From: Eleginops maclovinus
Taxonomy: Eukaryota > Chordata > Actinopteri > Perciformes > Eleginopidae
Direction: 5' to 3'
DNA: 64,000 bases
Assembly (NCBI RefSeq): GCF_036324505.1
Contig: NC_086370.1
Location: forward strand, 21,104,790 to 21,168,789
Below the pieces are notes generated by a model. That model made no database searches and had not been told where the DNA came from. It worked only from the letters and a program-made list of their open reading frames with translations. How positions within the stretch are numbered: the first letter of the stretch is position 1; each line of letters begins with the position of its first letter. The translations under genes and the position numbers were made by a program. Positions 15,590 through 26,919 of the stretch are shown here, in pieces.

Positions 15590-15656
15590 AGATGGAACAC
15601 AGGGATTTCAGCCTTTGAAGACCATTGACATGCACAAAAACCTATACAACACACGA
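15590..15656 (+). repeat. Family A fragment (3' tip region)
   Basis: AACACAGGGATTTCAGCCTT, GAAGACCATTGACATGCAC and AAAACCTATACAACA follow the order at the right end of family A at 44525-44580 and 39672-39725. Confidence 0.75.
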
Positions 15657-16540
15657 GAAGAAAGGCAAAACCCAAACAACCAAAATAGGGCCCATAAGTA
15701 AATTGTTGTATGTTCTCTATGTATTTATTTCATATTTGTTTGTACGATTCTGAACTAACTAGCGTTTTTAAACAGCTTTACATATACCAAAGCACTCACT
15801 GACATTGACAGTAAGATGTGTTAGTGACAGAAAGGTTTATGAATTCTCGTTATAGTTTTAGTTTTAATTGAGTGCGTGGTTGTTCAGTGTAAACGCCTAA
15901 ATCAGTTTCTGTCTCGGTTAATTGCCTGGGGGTGTGTTTTGTTTGATGGGTGAAACCGAATAGACTCAGGAAGAACAAATCCCTCTTTGCAAGTTTACCT
16001 CGACTGTCACTATCAAACATTCTGAAAAATCATCACAAGACAGCAAACAATACTCTTAATTGAAGTTGATCTTTGACATGACATTTTCTAGCTTTTCCTA
16101 CTACGTGGACTTTCTTTCTTTTGCCTAAGAAAGCCTTTTTTGAGTTTCATTCAGAGGCATTGACTTCCCCCAGCTGTCATTGAATTAATCATCATTGTCA
16201 CTCAATAAAAGCGATGCATCACCAAGTGCTTCACAGGTCCCCTACCCACCGATGTGTCACCTCATTAACTCACAATATATGTAAAGTACATATCTTTCCA
16301 TCACCTCCCCCTTTGTCTGGCAAAGAGACACTTGACTGATGCCAAGGATTGACGGTAAACATCCTTTATATAGCTCCTAGAAAAAGTTTCCATGAAAACA
16401 TAATTGCTGCCAGGCTTATGTTCACAGGAAAGGGTGGAGAAAGGTTAATTTGCATAAGAGAACATCTCAAGAGCAGTTTGTCCGTTCACATGTGATGGGT
16501 GTATTTATGCCGCTACAAGTGGGGCACTTCTGGTGCTCCC
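15657..16540. other. Unique sequence, no gene recognised
   Basis: A+T-rich sequence leading to the minisatellite. No element is recognised. Confidence 0.5.
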
Positions 16541-17494
16541 TTTATTGTTTACTTCCTGTCTGTCTTCTTCTGCTGCTCCCTTTAGTGTTTACTTGCTGTC
16601 TGTCTTCTTCTGTTGTTCCCTTTAGTGTTTACTTCCTGTCTGTCTTCTTCTGCTGCTCCCTTTAGTGTTTACTTCCTGTCTGTCTTCTTCTGTTGTTCCC
16701 TTTAGTGTTTACTTCCTGTCTGTCTTCTTCTGTTGTTCCCTTTAGTGTTTACTTCCTGTCTGTCTTCTTCTGCTGCTCCCTTTAGTGTTTACTTCCTGTC
16801 TGTCTTCTTCTGTTGTTCCCTTTAGTGTTTACTTCCTGTCTGTCTTCTTCTGCTGCTCCCTTTAGTGTTTACTTCCTGTCTGTCTTCTTCTGTTGTTCCC
16901 TTTATTGTTTACTTCCTGTCTGTCTTCTTCTGCTGCTCCCTTTATTGTTTACTTCCTGTCTGTCTTCTTCTGCTGCTCCCTTTATTGTTTACTTCCTGTC
17001 TGTCTTCTTCTGCTGTTCCCTTTATTGTTTACTTCCTGTCTGTCTTCTTCTGCTGCTCCCTTTATTGTTTACTTCCTGTCTGTCTTCTTCTGCTGTTCCC
17101 TTTATTGTTTACTTCCTGTCTGTCTTCTTCTGCTGTTCCCTTTATTGTTTACTTCCTGTCTGTCTTCTTCTGCTGTTCCCTTTAGTGTTTACTTCCTGTC
17201 TGTCTTCTTCTGCTGCTCCCTTTATTGTTTACTTCCTGTCTGTCATCTTCTGCTGTTCCCTTTATTGTTTACTTCCTGTCTGTCTTCTTCTGCTGCTCCC
17301 TTTATTGTTTACTTCCTGTCTGTCTTCTTCTGCTGTTCCCTTTATTGTTTACTTCCTGTCTGTCTTCTTCTGCTGTTCCCTTTATTGTTTACTTCCTGTC
17401 TGTCTTCTTCTGCTGTTCCCTTTAGTGTTTACTTCCTGTCTGTCTTCTTCTGCTGCTCCCTTTATTGTTTACTTCCTGTCTGTCTTCTTCTGTT
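16541..17494 (+). repeat. 40-bp minisatellite, about 24 copies
   Basis: The unit runs TTTAKTGTTTACTTCCTGTC followed by TGTCTTCTTCTGYTGYTCCC. The last copy is cut at about 17494. Variation is confined almost entirely to three positions: K is G in copies 2-9 and mainly T afterwards, and the two Y sites. Copies at 16981-17220 and 17221-17460 form two 240-bp blocks differing only at 17245, so a six-unit block was duplicated recently. The unit is not a multiple of three, so 120 bp gives a 40-residue periodic peptide in every frame; the 227-codon frames are artefacts. Confidence 0.98.
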
Positions 17495-20264
17495 GATTTC
17501 TAGCAGATTAGCAGTGCTTTTTTTATGGAGAATAACAACCTCTGGAATGTCCAAACTGACCAATCAGAATTGAGTACTCAACTAAGCTGTCTAAAAATAA
17601 AAAACTAACCTTAATAACAATTCCCCCCTTATCCTACTGATTCTAAATTGACAAATGTGCCTGTGCCGATCAGAAACTTTAACAAATTATTGACTCAGTT
17701 TCTTCTTGTCCAAGTTTTAAATTTCCACAAAAAAATACACCAATCAAGTTTCAGTTGTAGCTTATCTTCTTACTTTCAACATCACACTTTTTCTTCCTCA
17801 GTTTTGTTGCAGTGTTTGTATGCAGCAGCATGCTCCGCCTCAGTCTGTCCTGCTGTCTGCTCTCTGCCTCAGTGACTCTCACACCTCCAGCTATATGTAA
17901 ACTACCCGGCATATGCAGAGACATTTTCATGCTCTACCTCTGTCCGTCCGTCCGTCTCTCTCGGCCTCTTTGTGTTCGTGCATAAGAGTATGCATTTGTG
18001 TGCATCCATGTAGACAAACTACTTATGGAATACCGCTGCTCCCCTGTCTATCATTCTCTCCCTCTGTATTCACTGTTTTTATTTTTTACTACTCTGTATT
18101 CATAGACAGCCTCTAGCTCCACATTATTACAGCAACCTGGATATCAACACTGCCCATAGCCACAACATTGTATCTCATTGAATTTCTACAACACTGTATT
18201 TGTTTCAGTGCAGCCTGGGTATTTTTATGTTATCAAATGTGGCATGGAGCTTGTATTTATCTTACGAAATCATAATAACAGGGATCAACTAGGAATTTTA
18301 ACCCGATTCTGCAGCTTTATGGAGCAAATTTAAGTCTCTTTCAGCACATTATTTCGTTTTCAGGACCTTTACTGTATGTTTTATTGTCTCTCATGGCGCC
18401 TGTTTCCATTCAAGCAGCCACAACTCACTAGTAGGTAAAAAACATCATGAATTAATAAAGCTTTTTAAATCATAAAGACATCTCCTGTGGTTTTTCCCCC
18501 CAGGATAATAAATATATACAGTATATGGGGTTAGATTTGTCTCAACATTGCTTATTAACTAATCCATAATTTATGTAAATGATTAATTTGTAGATGTATG
18601 ATTAATATATTTGTACTCTGACAGAAAGGTATACAAAAGCATGTGCAAGATCAAATCCATAGAGCTAACAAACACACAATGATACTGAATGACATGGTTA
18701 CTTAATTAAATAAAGAATGGATGTTACTTGCTGCTAGTTTGCTGCAGTTTCTAAACTGCATGCTTTTACTTTGAAATGCCCAAAAATGTCATCAGGATTT
18801 ATCCACAAATAAAAACTGGATTCACAAATGCCTCCTAATTTTGGTCTAGCCACATATAATTTTATTTATGTGGAAGGTGTTTTACATTTACAGATTACAC
18901 ATTTAGTCATGGATTGTCCGTATCTCCACACACACCATTATTTAACCTCCCCTGTGTCTTTCTCTTTCTCTCCGTCACATGCATTTGTCTAAAGGTGACT
19001 CACATTTATTTAATTCTAAAGAAGCTGTTTTTCTCCATTCGTTAAGTGTTTTTCTTTCCCACTGTTTACACAGTGCCTTTGCTTTTGTGTGCATTGATGT
19101 ATATATTCCACTAGCTTTACAGGTTTCCTATCTCTGCCCCCCCCCCCCCTTCCCTGCAGGCTCTGCTCTCAGGTGTGTTATTTATGAGTCAGTCTGCTGG
19201 CCTGTGAATTTCTCTTCTCCATTTTATGCTCAACTCCTTCAGAACTCATTAGACTGTGAAGGGCAATCTGAAAGGGAGGCGAAAGTGGCAATTTTTCCTC
19301 TTCTCCCTCTGCCTACAGCATATGGACGATGGTTTTTAAAGGTGGGCTGCGTTGCTTTCAGCACAGGCAGGGAATGGTAACTGGGACGAAATCGATCTGG
19401 ATAACACAGCTGAGTGCTACAAGGAACACAAGTGACGAGAAAAATACTGCTGCTGAGACACTCTGGATTGTCTCAGGTGCTGTCGTTACCTCTCTCTTTT
19501 CCCTTCTCACTTCTTAAAATGAACATTTCAGGGAACAACATCAGTGCGAAAGCCTGCATGGCTTCAAACACATTTATTTACAACTTAGCTTTTAGGCTAT
19601 AAAACTGCATGGGCTAACCTCAAAATGAAAAACTGGAAAAAAAATGTATGTTTAAGCCAACTGATATCTTTATTGTTCAACATCAAAAAGAACACCAAGC
19701 AGGTTTTACAGATAACGGAGTGTCATATCCAAACCCTACCAGTTCAATATTAATAACAAAATCCATTTTCCATTGCAGATGATGGTGTTTATTTGGGCAG
19801 CGATGTATTTTACAGTTAGCTCGCACAAACACATCAGCAGTATCAGTATTAAATATGTTGTTGAACCTAGAAATAAATACCAAATTAACAATACTTTGGA
19901 CGCAGTGGCCGCACACACATTCACACGGTCATATTCAAATGTAAAATAAAGGAACTCTATTCATGCATTTACAGTATATAAGATAGACAACACAAAGATA
20001 TACGTACAGCATGCACTTTACCATACAGAAAACTACTACAGCTGTGTATGTGTGTGTGTGTGTGTGTGTGGGGGACTGCAGGTCTTAACTATGAGACAAG
20101 GGTAGGCAGGAAGAGAAAAAGATGAGGTGGCTCTACTCGTGCCACGAAGCATCTTGGGATTAGATCTGACCTCTGACCTCTGAAACAGCCACATCTCTCC
20201 CTCCACACTTTTCAGTCTCTCAATGTTACTCTAAAAGCAGACAAGACGGACAACAACATCTTGG
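17495..20264. other. Unique sequence with small simple repeats
   Basis: Contains a C13 run at 19137-19149 and a (TG)13 run at about 20045-20070. 18430-18720 and 19500-20000 are A+T-rich. The frame at 18979-19380 (133 codons) has no recognised domain. No exon called. Confidence 0.45.
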
Positions 20265-20585
20265 CATTTAAAGAGTCACAGTCAATGGTTTTGTGGAAGT
20301 GTTTTTGATTTGAAGCCTGAACATGTGTCAGTAAATAACCCACAGGTGAAAACAGACGGATGCTAACAAGTGTCTAAATGAGATGATTAAATGACATCCC
20401 GCCCAACATTAGCCACCTTTAGCTTAGCGTTGGTGAAGTGAATTCACGTGCTGTAGTTCCTTTATAGCCTAACGTTAGCATTATACGTAAAACAATGATT
20501 ATTTCCTGCAATAATCCAAAATCCAATGTAAAAGTCCCATTGGTTTGTGTCGAGGGAACCAGGGCGATGCTGCCTTCAGGGTCGA
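20265..20585 (-). repeat. Family B copy
   Basis: Read on the minus strand it gives GACCCTGAAGGCAGCATCGC, AACCAATGGGACTTTTACAT, GGATTATTGCAGGAAATAAT, ACGCTAAGCTAAAGGTGGCT, TCATTTAGACACTTGTTAGC and AACCATTGACTG. This is the order of the 57.6 and 59.2 kb copies. Confidence 0.8.
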
Positions 20586-20859
20586 CTAAAGAAATACTTC
20601 ATCTCTGTACCAGACTATCACTTCTCTCTTCACCATGGCCCCTTTGGTAGCCTAATTTAATTCACCTCCACCTCCTCCTTTGCTTTCTGCTTATCTGATT
20701 TACTTCCACCTCCCCTCCCCCTCTCTCTTTCCACCTTGTATATATATTTATTTATATCTCTTATCTTCTGTCAGGCAGGAAAAACAGCCATTTGGGGTCC
20801 TGCCAACACCTATTTCACACACACACACACACACAGGTCTAATATAGCTCTCAGCACAA

Positions 20860-21060
20860 TCTCACATCATCTTCTCGTCCCCTCCCTGTCTCTATCATCT
20901 TCAGATCCCACCGGCTTCCCTTCTGTGGTATCGCTTCATTCCTTCCTGCCTTCCTTACCTGCTTCCTTAATCCTTTCCTTTCCTCAGTGGCTTCCTTCCT
21001 ACCATCCTTTGCCTCTTGGTTAGTTGCTTCTGCCTTCTCGCTCCCTCCCTCCTCCATCTT
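20860..21060. other. Pyrimidine-rich TTCC-type sequence
   Basis: Irregular CTTCC and CCTTCCTGCC runs. The Lys/Glu-rich antisense frame across it is low complexity, not a gene. Confidence 0.6.
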
Positions 21061-21102
21061 TCTATCTGTTCGCAGTAATGAGAAAAAAGGGAGTGCTCAG
21101 CT

Positions 21103-21110
21103 GGCCTGTT

Positions 21111-21147
<37 letters not shown>

Positions 21148-21825
21148 ATAAGACTATGGGAATTGCATTTCAGATGGTTTCATTTGCCTTGGCACAGCTC
21201 TGCTCTGGTACCTGTCGATTTGTGTGTGTGAGTGCACGTGTTTGTGTGTGCGGTCTCTCCATCTCCTAGGTGATCTCTAATGTCACACACACTTACAGCC
21301 CTCCCTCTCTCAAACAATCAATCTCTGTCAGCAGCTGTATGTGTGTGCAGGCGTCTCCTTAAGGCATTTTTGACAGACATTTAACAGACTTTGTTGTGAG
21401 CATGTGTCGTTCTAAGTGTGTGTGTGTTTATGTGTGTTTGTTCCTATTTAAGATGCCAGTGGCAGTGTTACTGTCGTCTTGAGACCTGCCAGCAGATCTC
21501 TAATGAATCAGAGATCTCTGTTTGTGTGTGTCGAGTGGCTGCAGTTATGTCTGTCAGTTTGTGTGTGTGTGTGTGTGTGTGTGTCAGTCATCAGTGTATT
21601 TTATCTGTCCCTTTGTGTCAGAGGACCAGAAGACTGTTGCTTTAACGCTTTACTCTTATGTCACATGACAGCTTCCAAACAGATTCAAACTGTGTGTGTG
21701 TGTGTGTGTGTGCATGCATGTGTGTATGTGTGTGTGTGTAGTTAACAAAGGACAAGCTGTGTGTAATGCCCACGGTCTTTAACTTTTCCTCTCTAACTGA
21801 GTTGACAGCCAGCAGCTGAAGGCTC

Positions 21826-21860
<35 letters not shown>
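21103..21860 (+). repeat. Cluster of short (TG)n microsatellites
   Basis: TG runs at about 21119-21144, 21415-21440 (interrupted), 21559-21582, 21690-21739 (with GCATGCATG) and 21832-21857, all in one orientation within 760 bp. Unique sequence lies between them. Confidence 0.9.
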
Positions 21861-21863
<3 letters not shown>

Positions 21864-22439
21864 CCAGTGGAAGCAGTCCTCTCTTACTGAATTCACTTCG
21901 TTATGTAAATAAATGTTGTAAATTGTCACACAGCAGGATTTCTATTTAGTTCATTGAAAGTCTATATTTTCAGTGTTAAACAATCACCGCCTAATGGGAC
22001 GTAGTGTTGCTCTGAATTGCAAATAGGCAACTACTTACTGACATTTTCTATGTGAGTGACATGCAAATAACTTATTCGCTAGAAATAGAAGCGATGTATT
22101 TTAACATATTTTGGTGACACTATGCTGACTAATGACGGCCATATCAGAAACTAAAGAGGCACAACATGTGAAATATTATTTCTCCCCCTCCTGCCAGCAG
22201 CGCTCATCTTTCCACAGCCACCTTCAAACGCAACCTACACATACATTTGTTCGGTTGCAGGAACACATCTTACACCTTTGTGATGCTCTTATGAGTATGA
22301 ACCTGTGCATAGACAGAATCAGGAGTCTGTTATTGGTCCCTCAGCAAGGTTATGTAGTTACAGGGAAAGAGCAGACAATTAAAAGAGTTTATTAATAAAT
22401 AGAATAAAAATCCATAAGTTCACATCCGATGTAGAACCG
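21861..22439. other. Unique sequence, no gene recognised
   Basis: Ordinary sequence. The frame at 22132-22395 has no recognised motif. Confidence 0.45.
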
Positions 22440-22727
22440 ATGAGTAGGAAATAAAGTATTGGCATCAAAATACACTTTAGATTTCAAAGTAAAAGTACTT
22501 GTTTTGCGTAATGGCCCATTTTTAGTATCATTAATGAAATTACACGTTTGTATTTTGTATTACCTAACTATTTTTATTGGTAGAGAACTAAAGCTGTCAG
22601 AAAAAGTAAGAAATTGCCCTTCAAAATGTAATGGAGTAGAAGTTTAAGGTATCATAAAATAATAATAGTCAAGTAAAGTACAAGAAGCTCAACACTGTGT
22701 AGAATAGTAAAATAAATGTACTTCAAT
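22440..22727 (+). repeat. hAT-like non-autonomous repeat, decayed
   Basis: AAAGTAAAAGTACTTG, GTAATGGCCCATTTTTAG, ACTAAAGCTGTCAGAAAAAG, AATGTAATGGAGTAGAAGT and TCAAGTAAAGTACAAG follow the order of a very common fish repeat whose tips read CAGAGGTGGAAG. Family placement is from memory. The copy at 46752-47250 is the opposite orientation. Confidence 0.65.
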
Positions 22728-22899
22728 AGATGCCAACGTCACCACCCAGAGGAAACACAAATGTGCAATATTTCTAAATTCAATGGAAAAAATCCTATTG
22801 GTTTTCATGTTCCCCTTGTGATGCGCACCGTCAATGAAGCAAAGAGGGAATTTTAACCTCCAGACGTCACCAAACACACGATTTTGAAATCAGACAGCA

Positions 22900-22990
22900 G
22901 GGAAGTTGTGGCACAGTGGGATAGTGCGCTGATCTTCAGATAAGGGGAGCACCGGTTCAATCCCCACTGCAGTCATCGCTGTCCACAGAC
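22900..22990 (+). repeat. tRNA-derived SINE head
   Basis: TGGCACAGTGGGATAGTGCG supplies an A box-like start, and CCGGTTCAATCCCCACTGC at about 22952-22970 a B box. The body is lost after GTCATCGCTGTCC. The anticodon arm is not a good tRNA fold, so this is a SINE relic rather than a tRNA gene. Confidence 0.65.
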
Positions 22991-24004
22991 TCTTAAAGTT
23001 ATATTGCTGTTTAATAATTATCTACAGGTATACAACAACGATATGTTTGGTCTTTTTCTTCATGTTTTTTAAATATGGGATTAAATACGGCATGAAGGTT
23101 GAGTGTGACAATCGTAAAATAAATAGCTTACCTTCATTTGACTGAGAGCTCATCAGGAGTAACTCAGACTGACAGGAGTTTGGATTCACTCTCAGTCTCA
23201 CTCAAGGACAGTTTGAAAGGAAAAACAAGTCCGACCCGGCAACTGTCTGTGAAAACCTTTCAGCTACTCCCCGTCAGACAAGAGAACATTTCAGTACTTA
23301 TTTATCTGTCCATGAGAAGCTCACTCTGGTACATTCTGAAATATTTAAATCGTTTTTTTACTGACCTCCAAATATGACCACGACAGAATTCTCTTTAAAA
23401 GTTTTCATCTCACTAAAGTGAGTTTCGGTAAACATGGAAATCTCATTTGGACTTTGTGGCTTCATAAAATATTAACATCATATAACTACAATCAGGAGCT
23501 GAAGTATGAAGGATCAATTTCAGGGCTTTTTTGACATTTTTAAACCAACCTTGAATAATATTAATATTCTACCCTATTCTGATGAAAGACATCAGCTCTT
23601 GATTGTGGATCAAGGTTGTGCTGAAACAATCCCACTAGAAGCTGTTCATTTTAACGTATATATGTGTATGTGTGTGTGTGTGTGTGCGTGTGCGACAGGA
23701 AGGTTACACTCATAGCCGTAAAGGATATAAACTAGTGATGTGAGTTTGACAATGATGCTGATTGACAGGTTTGTAGGACACAAAAGGCAAACAGGAAGTG
23801 CAAGGTGAGCGGTGGCGGGTAAAGTCGGGAACTGCGATGAATAAATGACGGGGGAAAACTGCAAGAGTAGTGAGAAACAAAAAGGCAGTAGAGGTTTTAT
23901 AACAAGTGCAGTGGGGAGAGCAGATCACCGGACGGAAAGAGAGTGTTTGGCTAACTGCTTTTAGATGCAACAGGAAGCAACATTTCAAACTGAGGCAAGA
24001 ACAC
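22991..24004. other. Unique sequence with a short TG run
   Basis: TATGTGTATGTGTGTGTG with GCGTGTGCG spans about 23659-23692. Otherwise A+T-rich, with no element or exon recognised. Confidence 0.45.
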
Positions 24005-24325
24005 GGAAGTAATGAAGGAATTAATGGATGAAGGGAGGGAGGGAGAGAGGGATGAACGGAGGGAGGGGTAAAGGGATGAATGGATAGTGGATGTAGGGAA
24101 GGAATAAACGGATGAATGGATGTCGATTTCATTTCATTTGGCTGAAGGGAAGGGATGAGGTGATAGGGATGAAGGGATGTATGAGGGGTGGAGGGATGAA
24201 GGGTTGAAGGGATGCAGGGAGGTAGGAATGAGGTGATGTTGGGAGAGAGGGATGAAGGGAGGGATACATTAATGAAGGGATGCAGGGATGCAGGGATGTG
24301 GGAATAGATGAAGGAGGATCAAAAT
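24005..24325 (+). repeat. Degenerate purine-rich minisatellite (GGGATGAA type)
   Basis: Irregular repeats of GGATGAA, GGGATGAAGG, GGGAGGGAGG and GGGATGCA over about 320 bp, interrupted by unique sequence near 24125-24145. Unit length drifts between about 8 and 12 bp. Confidence 0.8.
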
Positions 24326-25042
24326 TAGAGACAATTGAGGATCGATATGATGACCAAGCAGGTGATTAAGTGTTAAGGCCAAAATGATTTGAATTCATTG
24401 CTCTAAATGGCATCATATTTAACTTAACAACCAACATGTTGAATCCAGAAGACATGATTATATCAATTGAAACCATAAACTTGTCAGGAAAATGTTTCCT
24501 GAGATACACATCATGTGAGAAGTACCGTCCTTTTCTCATTGACTTCCACACAATACGACTTCTGCAGACAGTCTCCTGGCAAAAAATGCATGTTCCAGGC
24601 ACGTGAGAAATCATTTTACTAAGCTGTTGTTTTTTCCTTTGTTGGACAAAACCAGGCTTACTTTCCCCCTGCTTTCTCTTTTTAATTTAGGATAGCACCG
24701 TTGCATTTCTAGTCCCAAACAAGAGAACAATATTCCTTCATTGCCGGAGATTTATTCCACTCTTTAAGAACACAATGCCTTCTCGATGGGGTATCTCTCT
24801 CAGATTAAGAAACTGGTGAGATTAAATGCAAATGGAGAAACAAAAACACAATTTCAGGGGTTTTGTTTTTCTTGTCTTTTCATCGTCGACCTTAATTGAC
24901 TTCACTTGCTGAAAAGAGACACAAAAAGTATAATAATGGGGGGGGAAGAAGCAGGAGACAAAGAAACCCAATTTCTACCCAAAAGAAAAAAGAGGGTTGG
25001 TGGTCTTAAATCCTGCAGAAATCACAGCTTGAAATCCAGTAA

Positions 25043-25044
<2 letters not shown>
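24326..25044. other. Unique sequence, no gene recognised
   Basis: A+T-rich, non-repetitive sequence. No exon or element called. Confidence 0.45.

Positions 25045-25077
<33 letters not shown>
25045..25077 (+). repeat. (GT)16 microsatellite
   Basis: Pure GT over 33 bp. Confidence 0.97.
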
Positions 25078-25079
<2 letters not shown>

Positions 25080-25716
25080 CACCATTCAGTGCCTCAGTCA
25101 CCTCTAGCAAATCAATACACACTTACACTCAGGGATAGATGGATGAAAGGTAATTGTTTGGGTTCTGAGTCTCACTGATAAAGCATGCATTGAGTCCTGG
25201 GGGATAATTGAACTATGATTATTGAGTTCTTTACATGGTATTTCAAACACATAATACATCACACACACACATCATTTTTTAAATTATAGGCTAAACATAC
25301 CTCCTAAAACGTGTGGCTTCTAACAATGCAGAGACCTCATGCTTAAATAAGTGCGATCTTCTGGGTTCATAGCTTTAATTGACCCCAAAAGCGGACTGAA
25401 TGTGGAGGGAGTATGGTAGATGTAGTGCCCTTTAAGCATGATATACTTTAAGGCACTGAGGGATGCGAACGGGAGAACTTCTTCGGACCCACATTCCAGT
25501 CTAATAAAACAATGACAGATATCTTTGAATCTCTCGACCCATTTATTTATAGTTGAACATAATTACCATGGTGAAGGTATCGGCATTGCTCAGCCCAATT
25601 CCATTAGGTGAACAATGTCTCTATACACTTTACGCACGGTTAGAATTTACTCCACGACACTGTCTCGACACGACACCACCACCACACAACAAGGTCAAAA
25701 ACTGTTTGCTTTCCCG

Positions 25717-25718
<2 letters not shown>
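25078..25718. other. Unique sequence, no gene recognised
   Basis: Ordinary sequence with a short CA run near 25260. Nothing supported as a gene. Confidence 0.45.

Positions 25719-25768
<50 letters not shown>
25719..25768 (+). repeat. (AC)25 microsatellite
   Basis: Pure AC over 50 bp. Confidence 0.98.
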
Positions 25769-25770
<2 letters not shown>

Positions 25771-26029
25771 GACTGATAACCAGGTGATTACATTTATATA
25801 CTTTGCAATGGATGCTCCATCCTGTGGTCAAAGGTCAGAACTGCAGGTTAACATGAATTCATGCAGATGAAATAAACACAGGATGCATTATGACTCCAAC
25901 AGTAGATGTACCGTAGGTTCTGAGATTTAACTTCTGCTTAAGTTACTAGTTACTTCATTCCAGTTGGAGCTCCAAATGTGTCTAAAAAACGGTTTCATTT
26001 TGTAAATAAAGTTGAGCCGTGAGATGAAT

Positions 26030-26215
26030 TGCTTCAATAGAGAACTTTTACCATAAACAGTTTGAAAGGTGCTAAGTTATCCCTTTAAATCCTTTAAAAG
26101 GATATTTATTGAAGGCTTTTCAAGTCAATGTTCTGCCAGAGAGTCCTGAGAATATTAATACACTTTCTCTGGATTGTCAAAACATGTGTGTGATGCAGCA
26201 GGTTTACTTAATATT
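26030..26215 (+). repeat. Local duplication, upstream copy
   Basis: Matches 29455-29645 in order: TTTTACCATAAACAGTTTG, GATATTTATTGAAGG, TCAATGTTCTGCCAGAGAG, TCCTGAGAATATTAATAC and AACATGTGTGTGATGCAG. Similarity continues after an insert at 26508-26560 (AGTCAGGATGCTGT, TGAGGTTTCTGGAGCA). The two copies flank the transposon cluster at 26.8-29.3 kb. Confidence 0.75.
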
Positions 26216-26446
26216 GACATGCCAGTGTGGATTCACACCAATGCACAAATAGCCTCGTGGAGAATTGGATTACACTTTGCAATTTCATGAAAACCCCCCA
26301 GACACCTGCAGAATCAGCTCAGACAGGACCAACGTGACCGTGTGTATATGAGATAATCAAAGCCTGCACGGGGCTCCTCCTGTCTCGTACAATTTCCAAT
26401 GTTTCACCGGCTGACTCTGTAAGCAGTGTATACATATATACCGTAC

Positions 26447-26449
<3 letters not shown>

Positions 26450-26507
<58 letters not shown>
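26450..26507 (+). repeat. (AC)28 microsatellite
   Basis: Pure AC over about 57 bp. The counterpart in the downstream duplicate has only about seven AC repeats near 29656-29673, so the array expanded or contracted after duplication. Confidence 0.97.
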
Positions 26508-26842
26508 GTCAGGATGCTGTACCACTGATATGAGGTTTCTGGAGCACAGCGATGGTGCTTGGTTACATCATCTTTCATTAGCAATTAGATGCAACAAGAA
26601 GCAAAACATTGATGTGGCATAAGACAGCTCTAAGGGGGAAAATCTTACGCAAAGACCCATTAATTATTAAAATGAAAGGAACAATTAACATGGGAATAAA
26701 AAACAAGCTCACATCTTTAATTATACAAGGTGCATATAGCACTTTATGAGGTGAGGTGTGACAGTTATGTATGTGTGACAATTAATGTTGTTACCATTAT
26801 TTGTTAGCCAGATCTTATAAGTTATTGTCAATCTGTTTTGTT

Positions 26843-26915
26843 ATCAGAGTCAGAATCAGGTTTATTGCCAATAGGGTAACACATAGTAGGAATTTGTCTT
26901 GGTGTTATGGTGCAT
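26843..26915 (-). repeat. LINE 3'-end fragment, inverted
   Basis: AGAGTCAGAATCAGGTTTAT followed by GGAATTTGTCTTGGTGTTAT is the reverse complement of a fish LINE tail ending in AATAAACCTGATTCTGA. It appears to be interrupted by the L2 element just downstream, and may resume after 28020. Confidence 0.55.
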
Positions 26916-26919
26916 ACAA

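Noticed and set aside
16541..17494. CRISPR-like regular repeats
   Set aside because: The units are contiguous with no unique spacers, and the sequence is vertebrate.
16813..17573. Long open frames (226-227 codons) of Leu/Ser/Cys/Phe-rich protein resembling a multipass membrane protein
   Set aside because: They are translations of the 40-bp minisatellite. All three frames are open because the unit is nearly stop-free, and the peptide repeats every 40 residues.
22900..22990. Possible functional tRNA gene
   Set aside because: A and B boxes are present, but the arms do not form a proper cloverleaf and the sequence matches a SINE head layout.
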